This document shows positions 55,153 to 63,924 of a stretch of DNA of 64,000 nucleotides, in pieces; position 1 is the stretch's first letter, and each line of letters starts with the position of its first letter. The notes below the pieces were generated by a model. It was not told the origin of the DNA. It did no database searches and worked only from the letters and a program-made list of their open reading frames with translations. The position numbers were made by a program, and so were the translations under genes. The DNA comes from JBBRVW01 sp038246545 (GTDB taxonomy: Bacteria > Actinomycetota > Actinomycetes > JACCUZ01): assembly GCA_038246545.1 (NCBI GenBank), contig JBBRVW010000010.1, forward strand, positions 35,854-99,853. Direction: 5' to 3'.

Positions 55153-55851
55153 GTGTCCCGCACCAAGATCCTCGTCGCCGAGGACGACCCGACGATCGCC
55201 GACGTCGTCTGCCGCTACCTGGTGCACGACGGTCACGACGTCGAGCACGTCGCCGACGGCACCACGGCGCTCAACCGGGCTCTGTCCGGCAGCCCCGACC
55301 TGGTGGTGCTCGACGTCATGCTGCCGGGGATGGACGGCTTCGAGGTCTGCCGTCGCATGCGGCGGTCCGTGACGACGCCGGTCGTCCTGCTCACGGCGCT
55401 CGGCTCCGAGAGCGACCGGATCACCGGGCTCGAGATCGGCGCCGACGACTACCTCACCAAGCCGTTCAGCCCGCGGGAGCTGACCCTGCGGGTACAGGCG
55501 GTGCTGCGCAGGGCCCGGGGCTCGGCCGGCGCCCGACAGGTCGGGGTGCAGCGCGACGGAGACCTCACCGTCGACCTCGGCGCGCGACAGGCGGTGCGCG
55601 GCGGCGACGAGCTGGTGCTCACCACCCGGGAGTTCGACCTGCTCGCGTTCTTCCTCAGCAATCCCGGCCAGGTGTTCTCCCGGAAGGAGCTGCTCTCGAG
55701 CGTCTGGGGTTGGACCGTGGGCGACGAGTCGACGGTCACGGTGCACGTCCGCCGCCTGCGGGGAAAGGTCGAGGACGACCCGGCAGTCCCGCAGCGCGTC
55801 CTCACGGTGTGGGGCTCCGGCTACCGCTACCAGCCGCAGGAGCAGAGGTGA
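55153..55851 (+). CDS. OmpR-family response regulator
   Basis: The 232-aa regulator has a receiver domain (AEDDPT, phosphoacceptor in LVVLDVMLPGMDG, YLTKPFSP) and a C-terminal winged helix (LTTREFDLLAFFLSNPGQVF, VTVHVRRLRGKVE). TAGCGT at 55112-55117 is a likely -10. GGAGGAG precedes the GTG at 55153. The kinase gene overlaps its stop by 4 bp, so the pair is one two-component system; targets may be the adjacent glycosylation genes. Confidence 0.95.
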   Translation: MSRTKILVAEDDPTIADVVCRYLVHDGHDVEHVADGTTALNRALSGSPDLVVLDVMLPGMDGFEVCRRMRRSVTTPVVLLTALGSESDRITGLEIGADDYLTKPFSPRELTLRVQAVLRRARGSAGARQVGVQRDGDLTVDLGARQAVRGGDELVLTTREFDLLAFFLSNPGQVFSRKELLSSVWGWTVGDESTVTVHVRRLRGKVEDDPAVPQRVLTVWGSGYRYQPQEQR

Positions 55852-56996
55852 TCCCCGCGGCGGACGTCGGTGTCGTCGCCGAGCTCACCGTCGCCTGCGC
55901 GGTCGTCGCCCTTGTCGTCGGAGGCGCGCTGCTGCGGCTGCTGCGCGGCCGCTCGGTGGTCACGCACCTGCTGGTCGTCAGCTCTGCGGCGCTGGCAACC
56001 GTCGCCGGCGCCGTTCTCATCACCACCCGGCAGATGTTCCTCTCCTCGCACGACTCGCGGGTGGTCCTCGTCGTCAGCGCGCTGGCGACCGTCTCGGCCG
56101 TCGGTGTGGCCCTGCTGTTGGGCGGCTCGCTCCGCCGGGCGGGACGGGCGCTGGCGACCGCCGCGGTCAAGGTCGGCGAGCCGGCGTACGACGGGTCACC
56201 TGACATGCCGACCGGCGAGCTGCGCACCGTCGCCGCTGCGTTGGACGACGCGCATGCCCGGCTGGCCCGCGCCCGCGCCGCCGTCGAGGCCACCGAGCAG
56301 AGCAGGCGGCAGCTCGTGGCCGGCATGAGCCACGACCTGCGCACGCCCCTCGCCGGGATGCGCGCGATGGTCGAGTCGCTGGAGGACGGCGTCGTGGCCG
56401 ACGCCGAGACGGTGCGCCGGTACCACCGTCAGCTGGGTGTCGAGGTCGACCGCGTCGCCCAGATGGTCAGCGACCTGTTCGAGCTGTCGCGGGTCGAGGG
56501 GCCGATGCGGCTGCACCTGGAGCGCGTCGCGGCCGGGGACCTCGTCGACGAGGCGTTGGCCAGCGCCGACCCCGTGGCGCGGGTCAAGGGGATCCGGCTG
56601 GTGGGGGAGGCCTCACCGGCGCTCCCGGTCGACGTCGACCCCGACGAGTTCGGCCGGGTGATGCGCAACCTGCTGCTCAACGCGATCCGGCACACGCCCA
56701 GCGACGGGACGATCGCTGTGACCGCCGTCGGCGGCAGTGACGGCGGTCGTGACGGTGGCATGGTCCGCATCACGGTCTCGGACGCCTGCGGCGGCATCCC
56801 CGACGACGACCTGCCACGGCTGTTCGAGACGGCGTTCCGTGGCAGTGCCTCCCGGAGCTCGGCCGACGGCGAGGGCGGCGGCTACGGGTTGGCGATCGCA
56901 CGGGGGATCGTCGAGGCGCACCGCGGCGCGATCGCGGTGGCCAACCACCACCCCGGCTGCCGCTTCGAGATCCTCCTCCCGCTCGCCGCCGACTGA
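55848..56996 (+). CDS. Sensor histidine kinase
   Basis: The 382-aa kinase has three N-terminal helices (about 8-30, 38-60, 72-96), a short HAMP-like linker, the phosphorylated His in MSHDLRTPLAGM (about residues 162-173), and an ATPase domain with NLLLNAIRHTP, DACGGIPDDDLPRLFE and GGGYGLAIARGIVE. There is almost no extracytoplasmic domain, so it may sense the membrane itself. It converges on the gene at 57031, with a small GGGGC-CGGA-GCCCC hairpin at 57015-57028 between them. Confidence 0.94.
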   Translation: MIPAADVGVVAELTVACAVVALVVGGALLRLLRGRSVVTHLLVVSSAALATVAGAVLITTRQMFLSSHDSRVVLVVSALATVSAVGVALLLGGSLRRAGRALATAAVKVGEPAYDGSPDMPTGELRTVAAALDDAHARLARARAAVEATEQSRRQLVAGMSHDLRTPLAGMRAMVESLEDGVVADAETVRRYHRQLGVEVDRVAQMVSDLFELSRVEGPMRLHLERVAAGDLVDEALASADPVARVKGIRLVGEASPALPVDVDPDEFGRVMRNLLLNAIRHTPSDGTIAVTAVGGSDGGRDGGMVRITVSDACGGIPDDDLPRLFETAFRGSASRSSADGEGGGYGLAIARGIVEAHRGAIAVANHHPGCRFEILLPLAAD

Positions 56997-57030
56997 CGGC
57001 TCGTCCGTCCGGTCGGGGCCGGAGCCCCCT

Positions 57031-58347
57031 TCACCAGACGTCGCGGACCAGCAGCTGGAAGGCGAGGGCGCAGGCTGCGTTGACGGCGAGCCAGCCACGG
57101 GCCCGGCCGGGGAGGCCGGCGGTCAGGAGCACCAGCCACGGGGCGAACGGCAGCCAGATCCGCTCCACCTCCAGGCGCGTGACGCCACTGACCGCGAGGA
57201 GCAGCAGGGCGACGGCGGCGGAGCCGGCCAGCACGGTCGGCACCCGTCCGGGCCGACGGGCCAGCGCCGCGGCGGTGGCCGGGCCCACGAGGACACCCAG
57301 GATCGCGAGGTCGGCGACCAGCGAGTAGAGGTAGGGCCGGTCGTCACCCTTCCCGAGCTGCCAGGCCCGGTGGGTGGCCTGGACGCCGTCGAACCACCAG
57401 AAGCCGGCGGCCGTGAACACGGCAGGGACGATGGCGAGACCTGCCACCAGGGCGACCACCGGACCCACCAACGAGCGGCCCCCGCCGCCCGGCAGCCCGT
57501 GGCGTCGGACGCCGAGCCAGCCGACGGCGGCCAGCACGGCACCGTACGGCAGCAGGCCGTAGCTCAAGTAGGCCAGCGAGCCGGCGAGCAGTCCTGCTGT
57601 CACCAGCAGCGGCCACGAGCCGCGGCGCAGCGCGAGTGCCAGTGCTGCAGCCGACCAGGCACCGACGCCGAGGAAGAACGCGTCGGCGCTGGTCGCCACC
57701 GTGATGGCGAACGGGCCGAGGACGAGGAACGGCAGGGCGCGCCGTGCAGCATCCTCGTCGCCCAGTGCCCGCACGGTGACGAGCACGGCGGCGACGGCGG
57801 AGCTGCCGACGGCGATGACCAGAGCGCCCGCCCACCCGGGACCGGTCGCGCCGACGCGGTCCCACGCCCAGAACACGAGGACCATCAGGGGCGGGTGCCC
57901 GTCCACGTGCACGGGGAGGTCGCGGTGGGCCACCGCGTCGGCAAAGCCGACCAGGAAGGCGTGCGGGTCGTTGCCCACCCGCGGGACTGCTGGCAGGTAC
58001 TCGTGGGCCCGGCCGACCGGGCCGCCGATGGAGTCGTGTCCGTCCCAGACCGCCAGTCCTACCGCCCACAGGGCAGCGGCGGCGGCCGCGGTCACCGGCA
58101 GCACCCGCCAGGCTCCCCGCCGGGCGAGCACCGGCAGCACGCCGACGCCCAGGACCGCCAGCAGCGTCCCCGGGACGACCGCCCGGGGGAGGAACCGGTA
58201 GTGCCCCTGGAACGGCGGGGCGTGCACGTTGAGCGTGCCGCCGGGGAGCAGGTCGTGACCCCAGACCACCGCGACGGCGAGCAGCAGCAGCCAGCCGGCG
58301 AGCGCGGCTGCCACCGACCGGAGCGGGCGAGCTGGGCCTCCGCGCAC
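57031..58347 (-). CDS. Polytopic membrane glycosyltransferase-like protein
   Basis: The 438-aa protein has about eleven helices and a long first loop with DLLPGGTLNVHAPPFQGHYR and HVDGHPPLMVLVFWAWDRVG. Layout and acidic/aromatic loop resemble GT-C (polyprenyl-phosphate sugar) transferases, but I see no definite catalytic motif. TAGCCT (58354-58359, minus strand) ends 6 nt before the GTG. It is divergent from the GT2 gene at 58448, an enzyme type that makes polyprenyl-sugar donors. Confidence 0.7.
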   Translation of the reverse strand: MRGGPARPLRSVAAALAGWLLLLAVAVVWGHDLLPGGTLNVHAPPFQGHYRFLPRAVVPGTLLAVLGVGVLPVLARRGAWRVLPVTAAAAAALWAVGLAVWDGHDSIGGPVGRAHEYLPAVPRVGNDPHAFLVGFADAVAHRDLPVHVDGHPPLMVLVFWAWDRVGATGPGWAGALVIAVGSSAVAAVLVTVRALGDEDAARRALPFLVLGPFAITVATSADAFFLGVGAWSAAALALALRRGSWPLLVTAGLLAGSLAYLSYGLLPYGAVLAAVGWLGVRRHGLPGGGGRSLVGPVVALVAGLAIVPAVFTAAGFWWFDGVQATHRAWQLGKGDDRPYLYSLVADLAILGVLVGPATAAALARRPGRVPTVLAGSAAVALLLLAVSGVTRLEVERIWLPFAPWLVLLTAGLPGRARGWLAVNAACALAFQLLVRDVW

Positions 58348-58447
58348 CTGCCGAGGCTATGCGACCCTCCCGGCCGCCGGGTCCTCCGGATCGGCCTGTC
58401 ATCGTTCGGTAAGGGTTGAGATGTGCCGAGGGTGGCAACATCACCGG

Positions 58448-59098
58448 GTGATCGTCGACGTGCTGCTCCCGTGCCTCGACGAGGCGGCGGCACTCCCCTG
58501 GGTCCTCGAACGGATGCCGGTCGGCTACCGGGCGATCGTGGTGGACAACGGCTCGGTCGACGGCTCGGCCGACGTCGCCAGGGCGCACGGTGCTGCCGTC
58601 GTCGTGGCGACGCAGCGCGGCTACGGCGCCGCCTGCCACGCGGGGCTGCTCGCGGCGACCAGCGACGTGGTGTGCGTCATGGACGCCGACGCCTCGCTCG
58701 ACCCGGCCCAGCTCCCCGAGGTGACCGCGCCCGTGCTGGAGGGCGCGGCCGACCTGGTGCTCGGCCGCCGGACCACCCGGTCCCTGCGCGCCTGGCCGGT
58801 CCCGGCCCGGCTGGCCAACATCGCTCTCGCGCGGACCATCCGGGGTCGGACCGGGCTCGCCGTGCGCGACCTGGGCCCGGTCCGGGCGTTCCGGCGCGCC
58901 GAGCTGCTCGCCCTCGACCTGAGCGACCGCCGCTCCGGCTACCCGCTGCAGACCCTGCTGGCGGCCCACGCCGCCGGCTGGCGGATCGCTGAGGTCCCCG
59001 TGACCTACCTGCCCCGGATCGGCAGGTCCAAGGTCACCGGCACGCTGCCCGGGTACGTCCGGGCGGTCCGCGACATGCGCGCGGTGCTGGCGCAGTGA
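58448..59098 (+). CDS. GT2 glycosyltransferase (dolichol-phosphate-mannose-synthase-like)
   Basis: The 216-aa GT-A enzyme has VLLPCLDEAAALPWVL, AIVVDNGSVDGSADV, GYGAACHAGL and the metal-binding VCVMDADASLD. No transmembrane segment is evident. Such small GT2 proteins load sugars onto polyprenyl phosphate. It overlaps the DUF2064 gene by 4 bp; a GT2-DUF2064 pair recurs widely. An in-frame GTG at 58448 is the best start. Confidence 0.88.
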   Translation: MIVDVLLPCLDEAAALPWVLERMPVGYRAIVVDNGSVDGSADVARAHGAAVVVATQRGYGAACHAGLLAATSDVVCVMDADASLDPAQLPEVTAPVLEGAADLVLGRRTTRSLRAWPVPARLANIALARTIRGRTGLAVRDLGPVRAFRRAELLALDLSDRRSGYPLQTLLAAHAAGWRIAEVPVTYLPRIGRSKVTGTLPGYVRAVRDMRAVLAQ

Positions 59099-59757
59099 CC
59101 GGCCCCGCGCCGCGTCCGGCCCAGCTCGTCGTCCTGGCCAAGAGCCCGGTCCCCGGTCGCGTCAAGACCCGGCTCACTCCGCCGTACTCCCCGGTCGAGG
59201 CGGCCGCGCTGGCCGAGGCAGCCCTCGTCGACACGCTGCGAGCGGCCTCGGGGGCGGACGTGTCTCGGGTGCTGCTGGTGCTGGACGGCGAGCCCGGTGG
59301 CTGGCTGCCGGCCGGACTCGAGGTGCGGCCGCAACGGGGCGATGGGCTCGACGAGCGCATCGCCCACGCCCTGCTCGACGCCTGTACGGACGTCGAGCTG
59401 CCGGTGCTCCTCGTGGGGATGGACACCCCGCAGCTCGTGGCCGCCGACCTCGACCGCGCCGTCGACCGGCTGCTCGAGCCCGGCACCGACGCCGTGCTCG
59501 GCCCGGCCGTCGACGGGGGGTGGTGGGCGCTGGGACTGCACCGGCCACGAGCCGAGCACGTCGTGTCCGTGCCGATGTCCCGCCACGACACCGGAAGCCG
59601 CCAGCTCGAGCGGCTGGAGTCGTGCGGGCTCCGGGTGCGGCTGCTCGAGAAGCGCCGCGACGTGGACGACGCTGCCGATGCCGACCTCGTCGCCGCAGAG
59701 GCTCCGCACGGCGCGTTCGCAGCCGAGCTGGCCCGGCTCGCGGAGAGCGCCGCATGA
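59095..59757 (+). CDS. DUF2064 family glycosyltransferase-like protein
   Basis: The 220-aa protein has a nucleotidyl/glycosyltransferase GT-A-like fold: LVVLAKSPVPGRVKTRL at the start, MDTPQLVAADLDRAV and VLGPAVDGGWWALGL. This is the DUF2064 family, often paired with a GT2 as here. The reaction is not established. It overlaps its neighbours by 4 bp on both sides (59095 and 59754). Confidence 0.85.
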   Translation: MTGPAPRPAQLVVLAKSPVPGRVKTRLTPPYSPVEAAALAEAALVDTLRAASGADVSRVLLVLDGEPGGWLPAGLEVRPQRGDGLDERIAHALLDACTDVELPVLLVGMDTPQLVAADLDRAVDRLLEPGTDAVLGPAVDGGWWALGLHRPRAEHVVSVPMSRHDTGSRQLERLESCGLRVRLLEKRRDVDDAADADLVAAEAPHGAFAAELARLAESAA

Positions 59758-60377
59758 TGGGCCGGCTCTACTCCGGTGCCCTGCGTGACGGAGGCCCGTT
59801 GGAGGCGGTCTATCCCGACGGGAGCCGGGTGGCGGTGCCGGTGGAGTCGTGGCGGGGACCGCTGCAACCGGGCGACGTGGGCCTGCTCGACCGCTGTACC
59901 GGTGAGACCCTCGACGTCGGGTGCGGCCCGGGACGGCTCGCTGCCTCGCTACGGCGGCGCGGCGTCCCATCGGTCGGCATCGACGTGAACCCCGACGCGC
60001 TCCGGCTCGCCCGGGCGGCCGGTGCACGCGTGCACCGGTGCTCGGTGTTCGGCGACGTCCCTCGTCCCGGCCGCTGGACCACCATCCTGCTCGTGGACGG
60101 CAACATCGGCATCGGCGGAGTCCCCGTGGTGCTGCTCCGCCGGATCGGCATGCTGTTGTCGCCCAACGGCCGCGCGCTCGTCGAGGTGGAGGGTCCGGAC
60201 TCCGCCAGCAGTCGTACCCGGCTCAGGCTGGCCAGCGGCGAGGGCCTGTCGCAGCCGTTCCCGTGGGCGCACCTGTCCCTGCGCGACACCAACGGCGTCG
60301 CAGCGCTGGCGGGGCTGCGCGCCGACGAGTCGTGGCAGGACTCCGGCCGCTGGTTCGTCGCGCTGCGACACGCCTGA
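59754..60377 (+). CDS. SAM-dependent methyltransferase
   Basis: The 207-aa class I methyltransferase has the SAM motif TLDVGCGPGRLAASL (about residues 51-65) followed by GIDVNPDALRLAR. The C-terminal part is short. The ATG at 59754 overlaps the DUF2064 stop; a second ATG follows directly. In this context it may methylate a sugar or glycolipid. The substrate is unknown. Confidence 0.87.
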   Translation: MMGRLYSGALRDGGPLEAVYPDGSRVAVPVESWRGPLQPGDVGLLDRCTGETLDVGCGPGRLAASLRRRGVPSVGIDVNPDALRLARAAGARVHRCSVFGDVPRPGRWTTILLVDGNIGIGGVPVVLLRRIGMLLSPNGRALVEVEGPDSASSRTRLRLASGEGLSQPFPWAHLSLRDTNGVAALAGLRADESWQDSGRWFVALRHA

Positions 60378-60409
60378 GCCCTACCATCGACGAAGAGGCT
60401 GTGACGCGC

Positions 60410-61615
60410 ATGGTGCCGAGGGTCCTGACCGACAAGCCGCCCTTCTGGCCGAGGTTCACCAGCCCGGTCCGGTCGACGGCGATGACCGCCCGGCTCGGCC
60501 GGGTGCTCGGGATCATGTTCGGGATCTGCTTCGTCACCGGCCTGGCCAGCCACTACCAGTACCAACCCTGGAACTGGCTGCCCGAGCCGGCGAGCCCGGT
60601 GTGGCTCTACCGGGTGACTCAGGGGACCCACGTCGTCACCGGGATCGCCTGCATCCCGCTGCTCCTCGTGAAGCTCTGGTCGGTCTATCCGAACCTGTTC
60701 CGCTGGCCGGCCGTGCGGTCGGCGGCGCAGGCGATCGAGCGACTCTCGGTCTTCGTGCTCGTCTCGTCGTCGCTCCTCCAGCTGTTCACTGGGTTCTTCA
60801 ACATCCTCGGCTGGTACCCGTGGCCGTGGCACTTCGTCCGGGTGCACCACTACCTGGCGTACGTGGTCATCGGCTCGATCCTGCTGCACATCGCCGTCAA
60901 GCTCCCCGACATCGCCTACGGTCTCCGCACCCGCGTCGCCGACGGCGACGTGCTCACCGAGACACCGTGGAGCGACAACCCGGACTCGCACAGCAACGCC
61001 GGCGTCGACGTGCTGCCGCCGCCACCGGAGGCCATCAGCCGCCGCGACCTCCTTCTGGTCACGGGCGCCGGTGTGGGCCTGGTGATCGTCACCACCGCTG
61101 GGCAGACACTGACGCCCCTGCGTCCGCTGGGCCTGCTGGCGGCCCGGGACCCGGGCAAGGGCACGCAAGGTCTGCCCGTCAACCGCACCGCGCTGCAGGC
61201 CGGCGTCGTCCAGACCGCCACGGCCCCCGACTGGACCCTCGAGGTCCAGGGTGACCGGCCCTACCGGATCGACCTGGCCGAGCTCGAGTCGCTCGTCGAC
61301 CACGAGGCCAGCCTGCCCATCTCCTGCGTCGAGGGCTGGAGCGCCGGTGCGCACTGGCGCGGTGTGCGGCTGCTCGACCTCGTGCTCCGGGCTGGCGGCA
61401 GCTCCGCGTCGCGTGTGCGCCTCGTGTCGCTGCAGACCCGCGGCGCCTTCGGGAGCAGTGCCATCGAGGGTCCGCAGGTGGCGCACGCCCTGCTGGCGAC
61501 TCATCTCAACGGGCAGCGGCTCGACATCGACCACGGCTATCCGTTGCGGCTGATCGCGCCCAACCGGGCCGGGGTGCTCAACACCAAGTGGCTGACGAAG
61601 ATCGTGGTGAGCTGA
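60410..61615 (+). CDS. Membrane haem-b / molybdopterin oxidoreductase fusion (MsrPQ-like)
   Basis: The 401-aa protein joins a membrane domain to a sulfite-oxidase-type molybdopterin domain. Residues up to about 180 hold about four helices with paired histidines (HVVTGI, HHYLAYVVIG, LLHIAVKL), like cytochrome b/ferric reductase folds. A fifth helix (about 217-235, after RRD) precedes the Mo domain, with LPISCVEGWSAGAHWRG carrying the Mo-ligand Cys and RLIAPNRAG. The start is uncertain: GTG at 60401 or ATG at 60410, after TACCAT at 60382-60387. It may pass quinol electrons to a periplasmic-side substrate such as oxidised methionine. Confidence 0.82.
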   Translation: MVPRVLTDKPPFWPRFTSPVRSTAMTARLGRVLGIMFGICFVTGLASHYQYQPWNWLPEPASPVWLYRVTQGTHVVTGIACIPLLLVKLWSVYPNLFRWPAVRSAAQAIERLSVFVLVSSSLLQLFTGFFNILGWYPWPWHFVRVHHYLAYVVIGSILLHIAVKLPDIAYGLRTRVADGDVLTETPWSDNPDSHSNAGVDVLPPPPEAISRRDLLLVTGAGVGLVIVTTAGQTLTPLRPLGLLAARDPGKGTQGLPVNRTALQAGVVQTATAPDWTLEVQGDRPYRIDLAELESLVDHEASLPISCVEGWSAGAHWRGVRLLDLVLRAGGSSASRVRLVSLQTRGAFGSSAIEGPQVAHALLATHLNGQRLDIDHGYPLRLIAPNRAGVLNTKWLTKIVVS

Positions 61616-61616
61616 C

Positions 61617-62060
61617 GTGCGACGGTGGCGCCGGGTGCTGGGCGGCGCGGGTGTCCTGCTGCTCGGGTACGGCGGTCTGCAGCTGGTGACCGGCAACTCG
61701 GTCGCCGACCTGCTGTCCCTCGCGGTCTGGCTGGTCGCCGCGGTGGCGATCCACGACGGACTGGTCTCGCCCACCGTCCTCGGGGCCGGCGCGCTACTGC
61801 ACCGCCTGCCTCCCGGGCCGCGCCGGTTCGCCCAGGCCGGGCTGGTCGTGGGGGCGATGCTCGTCGTGATCGCCGTCCCGCTGATCCACCGCGAGGGCAC
61901 CCAGCCGGAGAGCAAGGCGCTGCTGCTGCGCGACTACGGCGCGAACCTCGCCGTGCTGCTGTCACTGGTCGCGGTGGTCAGCGTGGTCGCCTACGTCGTG
62001 CACGTCGTACGCGCACGCGGCGATAGCCGCCGCGCGGTGTCCGACCCGAGCCGGGGCTAG
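61617..62060 (+). CDS. Small membrane protein of unknown function
   Basis: The 147-aa protein has three helices (about residues 8-38, 76-95 and 101-122) separated by short loops, with no recognisable motif. The GTG lies one base after the stop of the molybdopterin oxidoreductase, so it is probably co-translated and may be an accessory subunit. It ends RARGDSRRAVSDPSRG, a basic cytoplasmic tail. Confidence 0.65.
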   Translation: MRRWRRVLGGAGVLLLGYGGLQLVTGNSVADLLSLAVWLVAAVAIHDGLVSPTVLGAGALLHRLPPGPRRFAQAGLVVGAMLVVIAVPLIHREGTQPESKALLLRDYGANLAVLLSLVAVVSVVAYVVHVVRARGDSRRAVSDPSRG

Positions 62061-62152
62061 CGTCCCCGGCACCTCCGGCGTGTGAGTGCCGGTCCTGCGG
62101 TCTGCTGACGTCGAGGAGCCCCGGCTCGTCGGCAGGGGTAGCGTCGCTCGGC

Positions 62153-62938
62153 ATGACCGTCCCGCTGCACGTCCGGGAGGCCGGCTCCGGCCGCCCCGTC
62201 GTCCTGCTGCACGCCTTCCCGCTGTCGTCAGCGATGTGGCTCGACCAGCGGAACGCGTTGGGGGACCGCTACCGCGTCATCACCCCGGACCAGCGCGGCT
62301 TCGGCGGCTCGCCGCTGGGCGACGACCCGCCGTCGCTCGACGCGGCCGCCGACGACCTGGCCGCGGTGCTCGACGGGCTGGGTCTTGACCGGGTCGTCCT
62401 GGGCGGTCTGTCGATGGGCGGCTACGCCGCGATGGCGTTCCTGCGTCGGCACCCCGGCCGGGTGAGCGCCCTGGTGCTGGCGGACACCAAGGCCGGTGTC
62501 GACGCGCCGGAGGCTGCCGCCAATCGGGAACGCATCGCGACCCGGCTGGAGGCCGACGGCAGCATCGACGTGCTCGTCGAGGACGTGCTGCCGGCACTTG
62601 TCGGCGCCACGACGGTGCGCGAGCGGCCGCTCGCGGCGGGACGGGTGCGGGGGCTGCTGTCGTCGGCGCCGCCCGCGGCGGCCGCGTGGGCGCAACGGGC
62701 CATGGCCGCGCGCCCGGACTCCCTGCCCACGCTGCGCGAGACCGACGTCCCTGCCCTGGTCCTGCGCGGCGACGAGGACGCGCTGTCGTCGCAGGACGAC
62801 GCCGAGGCCATGGCCGAGGCGCTGCCGCAGGCCCGGCTGGTCGTGCTGCCCGGTGCCGGGCACCTCACCGCGGTCGAGGTGCCGGAGGCGTTCGGCAAGA
62901 CGGTCGGCGCGTTCCTCGACGGGCTGCCGGGGGGCTGA
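62153..62938 (+). CDS. Alpha/beta hydrolase
   Basis: The 261-aa protein has VVLLHAFPLSSAMWLDQ, ITPDQRGFGGSPLGDD, the nucleophile GLSMGGYAAMAF, the aspartate in LVLRGDEDALSS and the histidine in LPGAGHLTAVEVPEAF: a complete Ser-Asp-His triad as in 3-oxoadipate enol-lactonase or haloperoxidase-like enzymes. TAGCGT (62139-62144) ends 8 nt before the ATG. The substrate is unknown. Confidence 0.88.
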   Translation: MTVPLHVREAGSGRPVVLLHAFPLSSAMWLDQRNALGDRYRVITPDQRGFGGSPLGDDPPSLDAAADDLAAVLDGLGLDRVVLGGLSMGGYAAMAFLRRHPGRVSALVLADTKAGVDAPEAAANRERIATRLEADGSIDVLVEDVLPALVGATTVRERPLAAGRVRGLLSSAPPAAAAWAQRAMAARPDSLPTLRETDVPALVLRGDEDALSSQDDAEAMAEALPQARLVVLPGAGHLTAVEVPEAFGKTVGAFLDGLPGG

Positions 62939-63023
62939 GACAGCCGCTCGCTCGCGGCGTCGTCGAGTTCGCCGAGCCCCGTTCGGCATGCGCCGCGATC
63001 GAGCGCCGTCGCGGGTCACCGGC

Positions 63024-63782
63024 TCAGGAGTCTGACCTCGCCTCGATCGCGTCCAGGTCGCGCACGGCGTAGCGGTGGTGCTCCCACTCCTCGGAGAGGA
63101 TCACGTGCAGGGACGAGAGGACGGTCTCCGGGTACTCGGGGGCATGGGGATTCCTGCGCGTCGCGGCCAGCGCCTCCGAGGTGACGGCGGCGAGGAAGTC
63201 GCGCACCATCGCGACGCGACCCGCGCGGACCTCGAGCACCTCCGCGTACGACGGCGTTACCGTGCTGAAGACCGACTTGTCGCGGCCGTCGGCCTCAAAG
63301 CTGGCGTCCGGTTGCCCGATGGGGTGGAACGGCTGTTCGATCTCCAGGATCGATCGGCCCAGCCACGCGTCCGTGGCAAGCACCAGGTGCCGCAGTGTCT
63401 GTGCGAACGACCACTCGCCACCCACCGACACGTCGACCGTGCCGGCCGGCATCGCCGCGACCCGCTCGAGCGTGGCCGCCCAGGTGCGCTCGAGCGCGGC
63501 CCAGGCCGCGCGCAGGCCCTCCGGGTCCCCGGCGCGGCGGTCTGCGCGGCCGGGAAAGCGGCGGTTGAGCTCGGCCTCGACGAGTGGGATCACGTCGACG
63601 CCATTGACGCGCAGGAACCCCTCGCCGTCGAAGAGCCACGGCGCGTCGATGTCCGCCCCCAGCACGTCGACCGCACGCATCTCGACGCCGGACAGGTCAG
63701 CCCTGACGAACCGGGTGCCACGCAAGTCGGCGTCGACGAACTCCGCTCCCCGCAGGTCGTCGGAGCCGGTGAACGTTGCCAT
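63024..63782 (-). CDS. DinB-like protein with pentapeptide-repeat N-terminus
   Basis: The 252-aa protein begins with pentapeptide-type repeats (DLRGAEFVDADLRGTRFVRA, DLSGVEMRAV, about residues 9-45). It continues with a DinB/DUF664-type four-helix domain with likely metal-binding histidines (LRHLVLATDAWL, LSSLHVILSEEWEHHRY). DinB-fold enzymes are often thiol transferases. The mix of domains is known in Actinobacteria but has no proven reaction. AAGGAGAA precedes the ATG. Confidence 0.8.
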   Translation of the reverse strand: MATFTGSDDLRGAEFVDADLRGTRFVRADLSGVEMRAVDVLGADIDAPWLFDGEGFLRVNGVDVIPLVEAELNRRFPGRADRRAGDPEGLRAAWAALERTWAATLERVAAMPAGTVDVSVGGEWSFAQTLRHLVLATDAWLGRSILEIEQPFHPIGQPDASFEADGRDKSVFSTVTPSYAEVLEVRAGRVAMVRDFLAAVTSEALAATRRNPHAPEYPETVLSSLHVILSEEWEHHRYAVRDLDAIEARSDS

Positions 63783-63828
63783 GACTTCTCCTTGTCACCT
63801 GCTGCTCCATCGTCGCGTGCATGATCGG

Positions 63829-63873
63829 TGATCCACACCGGATCGTTGTGGAAGAGCCAGGGACTGTGGATTT
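63829..63873. promoter_or_regulatory. Three DnaA-box-like 9-mers at 18-bp spacing
   Basis: In the 142-bp gap between divergent genes, TGATCCACA (63829-63837) faces TGTGGAAGA (63847-63855) and TGTGGATTT (63865-63873); the last two are reverse-strand boxes. All share the TCCACA core of DnaA boxes and begin exactly 18 bp apart. This is too few sites and the wrong gene context for oriC, but DnaA or another regulator may bind. Confidence 0.35.
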
Positions 63874-63924
63874 AACGGTGTTTCGGCCCGATTCGCTGAC
63901 GAGTGTCGGCGGGGAGGTGCCGTG

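Noticed and set aside
63783..63924. Chromosomal origin of replication
   Set aside because: There are only three DnaA-like boxes and no dnaA, dnaN or rpmH nearby.
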